IMG/VR virus record: IMGVR_UViG_3300030117_005266
Location: 1-23,144 of that record
From: a virus
Reading direction: 5' to 3' (one strand)
Length of the DNA stretch: 23,144 nt
Part shown: in pieces, positions 6,066 to 12,153 of the stretch
How the letters are laid out: each line of letters opens with the position of its first letter
Position numbering within the stretch: position 1 is the stretch's first letter
Position numbers and translations under genes: made by a program
Notes under the pieces: generated by a model
Database searches by the model: none
What the model was told of the DNA's origin: nothing
What the model saw: the letters and a program-made list of their open reading frames with translations, nothing else

Positions 6066-6661
6066 AATATTCTTAATTGTCTTTTATGATTGTCTATTCG
6101 TTTCTTTGCTGCTTCGAAGTATTCTTTTTCTATTTCGTAACCTGTTAAATCAAACCCTAAATTATGACAAGCTATTGCAATACTACCACTTCCTAAATGA
6201 GTATCTAATATTTTATCACCATCTTTACAGTAATTTATTAATATCCATTCATATATTGATACAGGCATTTCACAAGGATGTATGCCTTGCCTACCTTTAG
6301 CAACAAAGTTTGTCCAAGTTTGTTCATACAATTCTATTTTTTTATGATATGAACAAGATGCGATTACACATTTTGAAAAATTGGGCATAGGTTGATTTTT
6401 TATCCAAACAATAGCACCTCCATTTTTTTCAAAGCAATTATAATAATTAGCACCAAATATTATTCTATTTTTACTAACCCTTTTTAGTTCTTTAAAATAT
6501 ACATCTGTAGGTGTTTCATCATTCCAATCAACTTTAGCACCTCTATTTGTTTGCACAAAATTACCAATACCAAAAGGTGGATCAACGATAGCCAAGTCAA
6601 ATTGATTTTCTGACATTTCTTTCATTGCTTCTATACAGTCTTCATTATAAATGTTTATCAA
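6062..6661 (-). CDS. DNA N4-cytosine/N6-adenine methyltransferase
   Basis: 199 residues. Catalytic motif IV DPPFG is near residues 27-31 after INIYNEDCIEAMKEM, and the AdoMet-binding motif I region GDKILDTHLGSGSIAIACHN is near the C-terminus, with HPCEMP before it. The order motif IV then motif I is that of beta-class amino-methyltransferases. The start must be the TTG at 6661 because the conserved N-terminal NEDC motif lies before the first ATG; this TTG overlaps the stop of the exonuclease gene (TTGA), so translation is probably coupled. No restriction endonuclease partner is adjacent, so it is likely an orphan enzyme protecting phage DNA. Target sequence is unknown. Confidence 0.9.
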   Translation of the reverse strand: MINIYNEDCIEAMKEMSENQFDLAIVDPPFGIGNFVQTNRGAKVDWNDETPTDVYFKELKRVSKNRIIFGANYYNCFEKNGGAIVWIKNQPMPNFSKCVIASCSYHKKIELYEQTWTNFVAKGRQGIHPCEMPVSIYEWILINYCKDGDKILDTHLGSGSIAIACHNLGFDLTGYEIEKEYFEAAKKRIDNHKRQLRIL

Positions 6662-7425
6662 AGTATTCCCTCTATTATATAATTATCTATGTCTTGTCCT
6701 TCTATAAAGAACTTCTCAAATATTTGTATTGCTTCTTTTGTTTTTCGTTCCCCTTCCAAATAAAACTCCTCTGAACAATTCCATACACCTATGTCTAGTG
6801 ATCCTTTGTCTATGACTACAAACTTGAAGTCTAAATATGTCACATCAAAGAGCTGACAATATATATAGCATTGAACATCGTAGGAATATTTCTTTGCTGA
6901 ATATGGAAAACCTTTTATGTCTGTTGTAGTCTTTATATCTACAATGCCATCTTTTTTCAATACATCTGCTTTACCTCTGAATGGATAACCTTGTATTGTA
7001 CCTATTGCAGATACCTCAAACTCACAGTCTGTAATGTGTTTCAATGCGTGTTCATTCTTAAAGAAAGCATCTGCTATTTTCTCTGCGTTTTCTTTTTCTG
7101 CTCTTGTATATACCTCTCCATATTTTTCTCTTGCTTCTTTATATGTCTTTGTATTTTTGGAAGATACATTTACAAATATCTGTTCACTAAATTTTTGTGG
7201 TTCTAGGATTGCTTGGTGTACCAAACGACCATCACGGAGAGGTTGTGTTTCAGGACTACCATATTCTGTAACATACTTGTAAGTCTTTGGACTTGATAGT
7301 AACAGTTTGAGTGATGAACTGCTCAATGCTAATTTGTTTAGTTCTCCATAGTAGAATGTATCATCTACCATTTTTTTGAGCAATTCTTTCTTGGAGTAAT
7401 TTCTTCCGTCCAAAAGTTGTATCAT
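6658..7425 (-). CDS. RecE/PDDEXK-type exonuclease
   Basis: 255 residues. The fold is the PD-(D/E)XK nuclease of the RecE/DUF3799 type: LSSSSLKLLLSSPKTY N-terminal motif, His70 in LVHQAILEP, GKADVL with Asp154, VDIKT with Asp163 and Lys165, and the QxxxY motif at Gln185-Tyr189. All catalytic residues are present. Such phage enzymes degrade one strand of double-stranded ends to make 3' overhangs for annealing-based recombination. No recognisable RecT or Erf partner is in the window, though the DUF3127 SSB-like protein could assist. The ATG at 7425 overlaps the preceding gene by 65 bases; the ATG at codon 19 (7371) is an alternative start. Confidence 0.85.
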   Translation of the reverse strand: MIQLLDGRNYSKKELLKKMVDDTFYYGELNKLALSSSSLKLLLSSPKTYKYVTEYGSPETQPLRDGRLVHQAILEPQKFSEQIFVNVSSKNTKTYKEAREKYGEVYTRAEKENAEKIADAFFKNEHALKHITDCEFEVSAIGTIQGYPFRGKADVLKKDGIVDIKTTTDIKGFPYSAKKYSYDVQCYIYCQLFDVTYLDFKFVVIDKGSLDIGVWNCSEEFYLEGERKTKEAIQIFEKFFIEGQDIDNYIIEGIL

Positions 7426-7612
7426 TATTTGTTTGTTTTAATATTAATTCTGTTTCTATCCTGTTGGTGTACTTGTACATCTTATTGATGCAACTTATAA
7501 ACAAACCGATCTGTTTTTTTCTTTCAGGACTTGCTTTCTCAAAAGCAGTCGCCATCGCTTGACCTATATAATTAAATGCCAATTCAAACTCTTGCTTTTC
7601 TTTTATATCCAT
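7361..7612 (-). CDS. Small helical protein of unknown function (83 aa)
   Basis: 83 residues from ATG at 7612, which lies inside the last codons of the upstream membrane protein. The protein is mostly helical and charged (MDIKEKQEFELAFNYIGQAM ... ASPERKKQIGLFISCINKMY) and ends in a basic tail (GRKKLLQERIAQKNGR). There is no signal, membrane helix or known motif. Its last 65 bases are also the start of the exonuclease gene, an overlap longer than any neighbouring junction apart from 8568-8641. I do not recognise the family; a helper of recombination is possible only because of its position. Confidence 0.65.
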   Translation of the reverse strand: MDIKEKQEFELAFNYIGQAMATAFEKASPERKKQIGLFISCINKMYKYTNRIETELILKQTNNDTTFGRKKLLQERIAQKNGR

Positions 7613-7737
7613 AAGCTCATAAATAAATACGCACTCATTGATACAACAAATAGTATAAATGCAAGTTTTAGTGTTTGATATGTTTGTTCTTCTTTTTCAG
7701 GACTTCTACCCTGATTGCTTCTGTATTGTTTTTTCAT
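7603..7737 (-). CDS. Small single-pass membrane protein (44 aa)
   Basis: 44 residues from ATG at 7737 (MKKQYRSNQGRSPEKEEQTY), giving a charged N-terminal half followed by one hydrophobic segment LKLAFILFVVSMSAYLFMSL up to the end. The frame is open further upstream to 7827, but that part overlaps the 54-residue gene and is not needed. The basic N-terminus and C-terminal membrane anchor suggest an inner-membrane protein with its N-terminus in the cytoplasm. Its end overlaps the next ATG. Function unknown; superinfection exclusion or membrane tethering are possibilities without direct support. Confidence 0.6.
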   Translation of the reverse strand: MKKQYRSNQGRSPEKEEQTYQTLKLAFILFVVSMSAYLFMSLWI

Positions 7738-7780
7738 ATTGCTTTCTTTTTTTATATATCCAATCTCGTAGAAATAATTA

Positions 7781-7945
7781 TCATTCAGATATGTCAGATA
7801 CTTGTTTTTTTGTGATCTCATATCCAAGTTGTGCTAATATTATTCTGTTCTCTTTTAAAAATTCAATTACCTTTTCCTCTTGTATTTTTTTTCTACAATC
7901 ATTTGTAACTTTGTTTTCTATTGGAAAATGATTATTTTTTGCCAT
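7781..7945 (-). CDS. Small hypothetical protein (54 aa)
   Basis: 54 residues, ATG at 7945 and TGA at 7781-7783, with the start MAKNNHFPIENKVTNDCRKK and a helical remainder (QEEKVIEFLKENRIILAQLG) ending in QVSDISE. One cysteine, no signal or membrane segment. It directly follows a 32-bp intergenic element with a repeated ATTGACAATAT, so its expression may be controlled there. No family recognised. The codon use and A-rich leader match real genes in this region. Confidence 0.6.
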   Translation of the reverse strand: MAKNNHFPIENKVTNDCRKKIQEEKVIEFLKENRIILAQLGYEITKKQVSDISE

Positions 7946-7956
7946 AATGTTTTTTT

Positions 7957-7988
7957 ATTGACAATATACAAATAATAATTGACAATAT
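7957..7988. repeat. Direct repeat ATTGACAATAT x2, 21-bp period
   Basis: ATTGACAATAT occurs at 7957-7967 and exactly again at 7978-7988, separated by ten bases. A 21-bp period places both copies on the same face of the helix. It fills the only gap (7946-7995) in this part of the operon, just before the 54-residue gene. It could be an operator pair, an iteron pair or an activator site; no consensus promoter is found in it. Confidence 0.6.
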
Positions 7989-7995
7989 CTAATAA

Positions 7996-8424
7996 CTACT
8001 CTTTGTGTACGATTGATGCCATATCTTCCGTGAGTAAATAGACCTCTTTTAGTTTTTTCTTTTTAGTCCAGAATGTAGTATCAGGACAGTATAACTCTTT
8101 GACCTCTGGCATATCTAAATAATTAATCCAATATAAATAAGTGCCTTTGGGATCAGTTACAAAATAGAGCTTTACGATTTCACTATCCATTTCCATAAGT
8201 TTGTCATACTTGTATTTTTCCAATAACTTTTCTTTATAGTATTTGTTTCTAAACTTCATTTCAATTACACACTTGATTGGATTTTCTTTTGTTGATTTTG
8301 GTGTATATCCTATTGCATCATAATACTCATAAGCACCACCACACCATTTTAAATCCCACCCCTCAAACTCATTTAAGAATGTTACTACGATCTTTTCAAA
8401 CCTATGTATTGTCTCTAAACCCAC
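7996..8424 (-). CDS. PD-(D/E)XK-family nuclease-like protein
   Basis: 142 residues with a GTG start at 8424 (GTG GGT TTA GAG) that overlaps the previous gene by 23 bases. The core looks like a small restriction-endonuclease-like fold: an N-terminal helix (IHRFEKIVVTFLNEF), an acidic segment EYYDAIG, then KCVIEMKFRNKYY where E-M-K is the ExK half of the catalytic motif, followed by strand KLYFVTDPKGTYLYWI. Such proteins in phage replication operons include Holliday-junction resolvases and structure-specific nucleases. The acidic residue plus ExK pair are visible; the precise substrate is not. Confidence 0.6.
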   Translation of the reverse strand: MGLETIHRFEKIVVTFLNEFEGWDLKWCGGAYEYYDAIGYTPKSTKENPIKCVIEMKFRNKYYKEKLLEKYKYDKLMEMDSEIVKLYFVTDPKGTYLYWINYLDMPEVKELYCPDTTFWTKKKKLKEVYLLTEDMASIVHKE

Positions 8425-8641
8425 CTGTGTATAATTTATTTATATCTGCTATCCATTGATTCCAAGTTCTTGGAGAACATCCACAGGGCAAATAGAAATT
8501 GTGGTAGAAATATTTAGAATGTAAAGATGCAATCAGCTCTTGTTCTTGTTTGTTGATCTGACTGCTTTTAATTCCTTTGAATTTTGTCCACTTTTGATAT
8601 TCTTCTTTGTTTAGTTTTTGTTCTAGTTCTTGTGATTCCAT
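8402..8641 (-). CDS. Small CGC-motif protein (79 aa), unknown function
   Basis: 79 residues beginning MESQELEQKLNKEEYQKWTK. The second half carries HSKYFYHNFYLPCGCSPRTW followed by NQWIADINKLY, a compact His/Cys-containing motif that could bind a metal or fold as a small helix-turn-helix. The upstream neighbour has a related CGC-x2-R motif. The first 74 bases are shared in another frame with that neighbour. The order CGC protein, CGC protein, nuclease after the sigma-like gene is consistent with a compact early operon. Function not known. Confidence 0.65.
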   Translation of the reverse strand: MESQELEQKLNKEEYQKWTKFKGIKSSQINKQEQELIASLHSKYFYHNFYLPCGCSPRTWNQWIADINKLYTGGFRDNT

Positions 8642-8774
8642 TTAACCAATTTTTTCTATTATCACATCCACAATCTTCATATCCTAATTTTATTGCGATC
8701 CATTGTGCTATGTCTTTGCCTTTACCAAATGTAATGATGTTTATTATATATTCTAATTTATCTCCTAATCTCAT
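8568..8774 (-). CDS. Small CGC-motif protein (68 aa) with overlapping basic tail
   Basis: 68 residues, ATG at 8774 inside the stop of the sigma-like gene (ATGA). The N-terminal part RLGDKLEYIINIITFGKGKD and the motif YEDCGCDNRKNWLN belong to a type of small phage protein with the CGC-x2-RK signature and usually end shortly after it. Here the frame continues for ~23 more residues (TRTRTKTKQRR...), all of which overlap the next gene in another frame. The tail may be a by-product of a lost stop codon (the sequence GGTTAAATGG has TAA one frame away). Function unknown; possibly metal-binding. Confidence 0.65.
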   Translation of the reverse strand: MRLGDKLEYIINIITFGKGKDIAQWIAIKLGYEDCGCDNRKNWLNGITRTRTKTKQRRISKVDKIQRN

Positions 8775-9250
8775 ATTAGTTCTTTTAGTTTTTTCTTTAC
8801 GTTTCTAAAAGTATTGTATAATGAGTAATAACTTATTTGACTTTTTCTTGATAGCTCACTTATGCTTTCTCCACCACTTACAATATCGTATACCTTTGCA
8901 TCGTACCAGTATATTTCTTTTAGAGCTTGTTGTATCTTTCCATACACCTCATCATAGTTTACTGTGCCCTCATCCTCTATTTGTATATTCTCAAGTGTCG
9001 TATATGTTACTTTCATTTTCTTTCGTAACAGGTCAACATACAAACCTCTTAATATTCTAAAACAGTAATAGTAATTAATATCGCAATCTCCATAACTAAA
9101 GTCTATTCCCTTTTGTGTATTTTTTATAAGCAAAAGGTATAGTTCTTGCACTATATCCTCAACCTCTGTTTCTCTCAAACCACCAAAACTTCTTGTAATC
9201 TCCATCCACTTTTCGTGTCTTTCGTATGCTATTTCTACTTGTGTTTTCAA
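8771..9250 (-). CDS. Phage sigma-70-like factor
   Basis: 159 residues. The N-terminal half looks like sigma region 2 (ETEVEDIVQELYLLLIKN, then INYYYCFRILRGLYVDLLRK), and the C-terminal half like region 4 with a helix-turn-helix (VYDIVSGGESISELSRKSQI, YYSLYNTFRNVKKKLKELI). This is the two-domain plan of small ECF-type sigma factors. The start is most likely the TTG at 9250, which overlaps the helicase stop (TTGA); the first ATG is at codon 16. It lies in the early operon, so it could redirect host RNA polymerase to late promoters such as those proposed at 4964-4997 and 2404-2437. A general HTH regulator is the alternative. Confidence 0.7.
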   Translation of the reverse strand: MKTQVEIAYERHEKWMEITRSFGGLRETEVEDIVQELYLLLIKNTQKGIDFSYGDCDINYYYCFRILRGLYVDLLRKKMKVTYTTLENIQIEDEGTVNYDEVYGKIQQALKEIYWYDAKVYDIVSGGESISELSRKSQISYYSLYNTFRNVKKKLKELI

Positions 9251-10158
9251 AATGGCATTTTTAATTGTTCTATGATGTTTGGTCTGTGTATGTCTTTGTC
9301 TCCTAGTTTATATCCTACATTGTTCTTAATGCTTTCCAGAATAAGTGGACTATCGAAAGGTGTTGGTTTACATCCTAAATCGTGGTCTTTTATTTTCTTA
9401 CAATGAAGCTCTGTGTATATCCATCTGGATTCGTGTTGGGTCATTCTGTGAATAGTATAGAAATCATCAGTTCTATTACCAAAAACATTACCACCCTCTA
9501 CATCAGACATAGCCAATGGTATAGGATGTCCTGCGTATTCGTGATTGCTATTGTATTTTTTTCTAAAACTTTCAGTAACGGAATGCATTACTAACCACAA
9601 ACCTTTGTTGTATTTTTTGACAAATATTCTAAAGTCTGTCATACACTCATACAAATATTCAAAAGCATTACTAAACTTCATCATTCCTTTATTCTTTCTC
9701 AAACTGTTTATTGGATCAATAATTAAACAGTCAAAGTCATACTGTGGCATAACCACCTCACACAAAGATAGTAAATCTAAATAATCATAATTTTGTTCGC
9801 AGTCTATAAATTTAAAATGCTGATAGACAAACTCTGTATGTTTGTCAAGTTCTTCTTTTGATAGTTTGTTTATTGGTTTTTGAGATTTGAACTCTATTAA
9901 TCTTCTTATCAAAGAATGAGGTTCATTTTCAGAGCTGAATACCAAAAACTTTATCTTATGTTTCATAGCAAAGAGTAACATAAAATATATAATAACAGAT
10001 GTCTTACCTACGTTTGCGTGTCCTGCAAAACAAGTAAGATTTCTTTTGAACCTGATTACACTATCTATTTCTTCAATGCCTATCTTTGGTGCTTCATTTA
10101 GTTTGCCTGTTCGTATTAGTTCAAGTTTGTCTAAATGATCTTCAAAGTTTATAAGCAT
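9247..10158 (-). CDS. DnaB-like/RecA-fold replicative helicase
   Basis: 303 residues. Walker A is GHANVGKT (46-53), followed by a catalytic-Glu-like FSSENEP (74-80), Walker B FDCLIIDPINS with Asp148, and a later MHSVTES that corresponds to the H4/sensor region. This is the C-terminal ATPase core of DnaB-family helicases; the N-terminal primase-interaction domain is missing or reduced to the ~40-residue start. It probably unwinds phage DNA at the fork, perhaps with host primase. The ATG at 10158 overlaps the stop of the DUF3310 gene, and the stop overlaps the sigma-like start. Confidence 0.8.
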   Translation of the reverse strand: MLINFEDHLDKLELIRTGKLNEAPKIGIEEIDSVIRFKRNLTCFAGHANVGKTSVIIYFMLLFAMKHKIKFLVFSSENEPHSLIRRLIEFKSQKPINKLSKEELDKHTEFVYQHFKFIDCEQNYDYLDLLSLCEVVMPQYDFDCLIIDPINSLRKNKGMMKFSNAFEYLYECMTDFRIFVKKYNKGLWLVMHSVTESFRKKYNSNHEYAGHPIPLAMSDVEGGNVFGNRTDDFYTIHRMTQHESRWIYTELHCKKIKDHDLGCKPTPFDSPLILESIKNNVGYKLGDKDIHRPNIIEQLKMPF

Positions 10159-10415
10159 TATTTAGATAGTTTTTCTAATTCAAATTTTAAGTGATTGATT
10201 GCTTTCTGTATGTCGCCTTCTGGTGTTTCGTGCTTTTTGTATGCTCGTAGTATATAGGTACAAGCAGTTCCTAGATTATAGTTTAAATCAAAGTTTTCTA
10301 CTACTTCTCTTGCAGTATAACCATTTGCACCATCATAATACTTTGGAGTTTCTATTTTTGATACTATCTTATAACTCCCAAACTGTTCATCATATCCTTT
10401 AGAATGGAAAGTCAT
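10158..10415 (-). CDS. DUF3310-family protein
   Basis: 85 residues from the ATG at 10415 (MTFHSKGYDEQF), which overlaps the SSB-like stop by 17 bases; an ATG at 10442 would add nine residues but lengthen the overlap. The C-terminal half has the DUF3310 pattern: YTAREVVENFDLNYNLGTAC, TYILRAYKKHETPEGDIQKA, INHLKFEL. This small helical domain is widespread in phages, sometimes annotated as nucleotide kinase-like, but its biochemical role is unsettled. It sits between SSB-like and helicase genes, in the DNA replication module. Confidence 0.8.
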   Translation of the reverse strand: MTFHSKGYDEQFGSYKIVSKIETPKYYDGANGYTAREVVENFDLNYNLGTACTYILRAYKKHETPEGDIQKAINHLKFELEKLSK

Positions 10416-10764
10416 CTTGTTTATTTTGGTTTTGATGTGCATATTCTCTATCTTGGTTTTGATCTGCTAATTGTAACTCTTTTTTAAGCTCTGCTTTTTC
10501 TATTTTCCAACCTTGTATCCAATTGAAAAACTTTTTTTGGTTGTGTTGGTTTATCCACTCTCTACCTTTTATATTAATGCCGATTGTTACACCATCATCT
10601 TTTTTGTATTTGTCTAACACTTGACATTTATCTTGGACAAACTCTATCTTTACCTTTTGTGGATATTGTTCATCTGTAGATAAAATTAAATCTCTTTTCT
10701 TAAAACCATTTGATCCGTATTCTTTTGTTATGCCTATTTGTAATATTGTTCCTGTTAATTCCAT
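10399..10764 (-). CDS. DUF3127-like single-stranded DNA-binding protein
   Basis: 121 residues. The body matches the DUF3127 OB-fold pattern typical of Bacteroidetes: MELTGTILQIG, KEYGSNGFKKRDLILSTDEQ, YPQKVKIEFVQDKCQVLDKY, NIKGREWINQHNQKKFFNWI. The C-terminus is a disordered, Gln/Asn/Lys-rich linker ending in DDFPF, the classic acidic SSB tip that docks onto replication and repair enzymes. It should coat single-stranded phage DNA during replication and recombination. Its start is two bases after the previous stop region, in the early operon. Confidence 0.9.
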   Translation of the reverse strand: MELTGTILQIGITKEYGSNGFKKRDLILSTDEQYPQKVKIEFVQDKCQVLDKYKKDDGVTIGINIKGREWINQHNQKKFFNWIQGWKIEKAELKKELQLADQNQDREYAHQNQNKQDDFPF

Positions 10765-10765
10765 T

Positions 10766-11161
10766 TTATTTATCTATTATATTAAAGTATTTATTTGTTA
10801 ATGTCTCCACTTCATCTTGAGATATTTTACCTGCAATATATGCTTGTGATGCTTCTTTGAAAGCTACCTGTAGTAAAATACTTCTCCCTGTATCTAGTCT
10901 AGCAACTGATTGTTCTTGTTTTGTATAGTTGCTATACATAGGTTTTTTATTTTCATCTTTTGCTAAAACTATTTTCCAACCATTCTTTTGTTGCACATAA
11001 TCGTATTGTATATGGTCTCCCTCTGCAACAGATAATTCACTTGTATATAGTAAACCTGTGTGTTTAGTAGTAGTTATTTGATAGGTGTATATATTGTTTT
11101 TATCTCCAAAAGGTCTCCTATCTAATTTGTGTATTTCTTTAATTTGTGCGTTGTAACTCAT
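10766..11161 (-). CDS. Hypothetical early protein, possible OB-fold (131 aa)
   Basis: 131 residues. The N-terminal ~70 residues alternate strands (NIYTYQITTTKHTGLLYTSE, LSVAEGDHIQYDYVQQKNGW) and could form an OB-like beta barrel. The rest is helical (RSILLQVAFKEASQAYIAGK, ISQDEVETLTNKYF). The same two-part layout, beta N-terminus and helical C-terminus, sits next to SSB-like genes in other Bacteroidetes phages that I recall, so a partner of SSB or a recombination mediator is possible. No catalytic motif is visible. It is coupled to the upstream 57-residue gene by an ATGA overlap. Confidence 0.7.
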   Translation of the reverse strand: MSYNAQIKEIHKLDRRPFGDKNNIYTYQITTTKHTGLLYTSELSVAEGDHIQYDYVQQKNGWKIVLAKDENKKPMYSNYTKQEQSVARLDTGRSILLQVAFKEASQAYIAGKISQDEVETLTNKYFNIIDK

Positions 11162-11331
11162 CTTTTTAAATTTTTGTCTTTATATTCTTCTAATTTAATA
11201 TTTTTATTTTCTATAATACTATTATAAATATTCTGATCATATTGTCTAATATGTCTTTTCATACTTGAAATTTGTTTTATTAAAACTTTTTTATCTTTTT
11301 CTAATTGTTTTGCTTTTTGTTTATAGTCCAT
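11158..11331 (-). CDS. Small lysine-rich coiled-coil protein (57 aa)
   Basis: 57 residues, ATG at 11331 and TGA at 11158-11160, starting MDYKQKAKQLEKDKKVLIKQ and ending YKDKNLKR. It is almost wholly helical and strongly basic (about a third Lys or Arg), with heptad-like Leu/Ile spacing in the first half. No cysteine or membrane segment. The stop overlaps the next start. Its position one base from the previous gene and its intact frame across the whole gap support it as real. Function unknown; nucleic-acid contact is conceivable. Confidence 0.6.
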   Translation of the reverse strand: MDYKQKAKQLEKDKKVLIKQISSMKRHIRQYDQNIYNSIIENKNIKLEEYKDKNLKR

Positions 11332-11332
11332 A

Positions 11333-11569
11333 TTATTTATTTATGTGATAGTCAAAGATTTGATCTCTTAAAAATTCAAAATCTTCTTGTGTGAAATTAT
11401 TTGTGATGTCTATGTTATCCTCAAAAATACGATTAATAGTTACTCCATCAAAAGGACCTGTACCAGAAAAATGATCTAGTTCTGATGTTGTAAAATCGTA
11501 CTCAATAGTTATGTACCTATGTTCGTAGATTGTATCGTATATGTTTGATTCTGATTTAAATTTTACCAT
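11333..11569 (-). CDS. Small early protein, paralogue of its upstream neighbour (78 aa)
   Basis: 78 residues from the ATG at 11569 (MVKFKSESNIYDTIY), which overlaps the neighbour's stop (ATGGTAA); the frame is open upstream but those residues overlap the other gene. It shares with the next gene upstream the opening MVK-[FY]-K, the block YDTIY and the block RI-x-E-x-N-x-D-[IV]-TNN, so the two come from a tandem duplication. This copy has an insertion in the middle (SELDHFSGTGPFDGV) and an acidic, aromatic C-terminus. Function unknown. Confidence 0.65.
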   Translation of the reverse strand: MVKFKSESNIYDTIYEHRYITIEYDFTTSELDHFSGTGPFDGVTINRIFEDNIDITNNFTQEDFEFLRDQIFDYHINK

Positions 11570-11751
11570 ATCTCTAATGTTGACAAGTGTTTTGTGTATT
11601 TTTTCCAATTATTAGTTACATCTTCATTGTTTTCAGTAATACGATGTATATTACCTGTTGAATCGTAAAGTACACAAATATCTTTGTTTTCATAGTGTGT
11701 GTTACACATATAGTAAATTGTGTCGTATTTTTTTGTTTTATATTTTACCAT
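11563..11751 (-). CDS. Small early protein, paralogue of its downstream neighbour (62 aa)
   Basis: 62 residues from the ATG at 11751 (MVKYKTKKYDTIYYM). The upstream extension to 11787 overlaps the 99-residue gene and is unlikely to be used. Shared blocks with the gene at 11333-11569 (MVKYK, YDTIY, HRITENNEDVTNNW) identify it as the shorter member of a duplicated pair. It has two cysteines and a small beta-strand pattern (KDICVLYDSTGNIHRI). The leader is the A-rich AAAACAAAACAGA. No function can be assigned. Confidence 0.65.
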   Translation of the reverse strand: MVKYKTKKYDTIYYMCNTHYENKDICVLYDSTGNIHRITENNEDVTNNWKKYTKHLSTLEIW

Positions 11752-11762
11752 TCTGTTTTGTT

Positions 11763-12062
11763 TTAAATCTGATCTTCTAATCTCCACCCTTCTCTAGGAT
11801 CCAAACCTATTTTAGCATCAGTCTCATTAAATCTATCAAGTAAAAATTTTGCAGTTGGTTCTGCAAAACTTGTTACACCTTCTTTTTCAAACCAATATCC
11901 AATCTTTAAATACACCCAATATTGATATTTACTTTCTTTTTCAGTACGAGTTTCCCAATCGTAATAAAAATCACTTTGTTCTTCTCTAACCACTGATTCT
12001 ACTAATGGGTGATTTTGTAGATCTTTTAATGTTCTTACTTTTTTATGTTTTATTGTATTCAT
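11763..12062 (-). CDS. First gene of the early operon, hypothetical (99 aa)
   Basis: 99 residues, ATG at 12062 about 11 bases after the predicted transcription start of the consensus promoter at 12080-12110. The N-terminus has TLKDLQNHPLVESVVREEQS, the middle aromatic strands (KYQYWVYLKIGYWFE) and the end FLLDRFNETDAKIGLDPREG with an acidic tip. It is acidic, soluble-looking and without known motifs. As the first gene from a strong host-type promoter it should be made very early, a position often used for proteins that alter host functions; that role is inference only. Confidence 0.65.
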   Translation of the reverse strand: MNTIKHKKVRTLKDLQNHPLVESVVREEQSDFYYDWETRTEKESKYQYWVYLKIGYWFEKEGVTSFAEPTAKFLLDRFNETDAKIGLDPREGWRLEDQI

Positions 12063-12079
12063 AACTGTTTTGTTTTACT

Positions 12080-12110
12080 CAAAGATAATTATAAATTGTT
12101 AATATCCAAA
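12080..12110 (-). promoter_or_regulatory. Consensus Bacteroidetes promoter of the early operon
   Basis: The minus strand has TTTG (12110-12107), 19 bases, then TATCTTTG (12087-12080), a full -33/-7 match. The predicted start near 12073 gives a leader of about 11 bases to the ATG at 12062. The -33 box lies in the T-tract of the preceding terminator, so terminator and promoter share bases. It is the only strong promoter before the replication genes. Confidence 0.8.
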
Positions 12111-12143
12111 AAAAAAGAGGAGAAAATTAATTCTCCCCTTTAA
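12108..12143 (-). terminator. Rho-independent terminator after the NinG-like gene
   Basis: On the minus strand GGAGAA (12136-12131) pairs with TTCTCC (12124-12119) over a 6-base loop, the stem can extend outward past one mismatch, and nine T follow (12116-12108). It ends the lysis/NinG transcript just before the early promoter. Confidence 0.8.
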
Positions 12144-12153
12144 AAACAAAACT

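Noticed and set aside
5881-6300. Plus-strand ORF of 139 residues
   Set aside because: It lies wholly antisense to the DnaA-like and methyltransferase genes, whose motifs are clear; it has no leader or family pattern.
10547-10557. DnaA-box-like TTATCCACT
   Set aside because: A single near-match inside the SSB-like coding region, without a cluster or AT-rich unwinding element.
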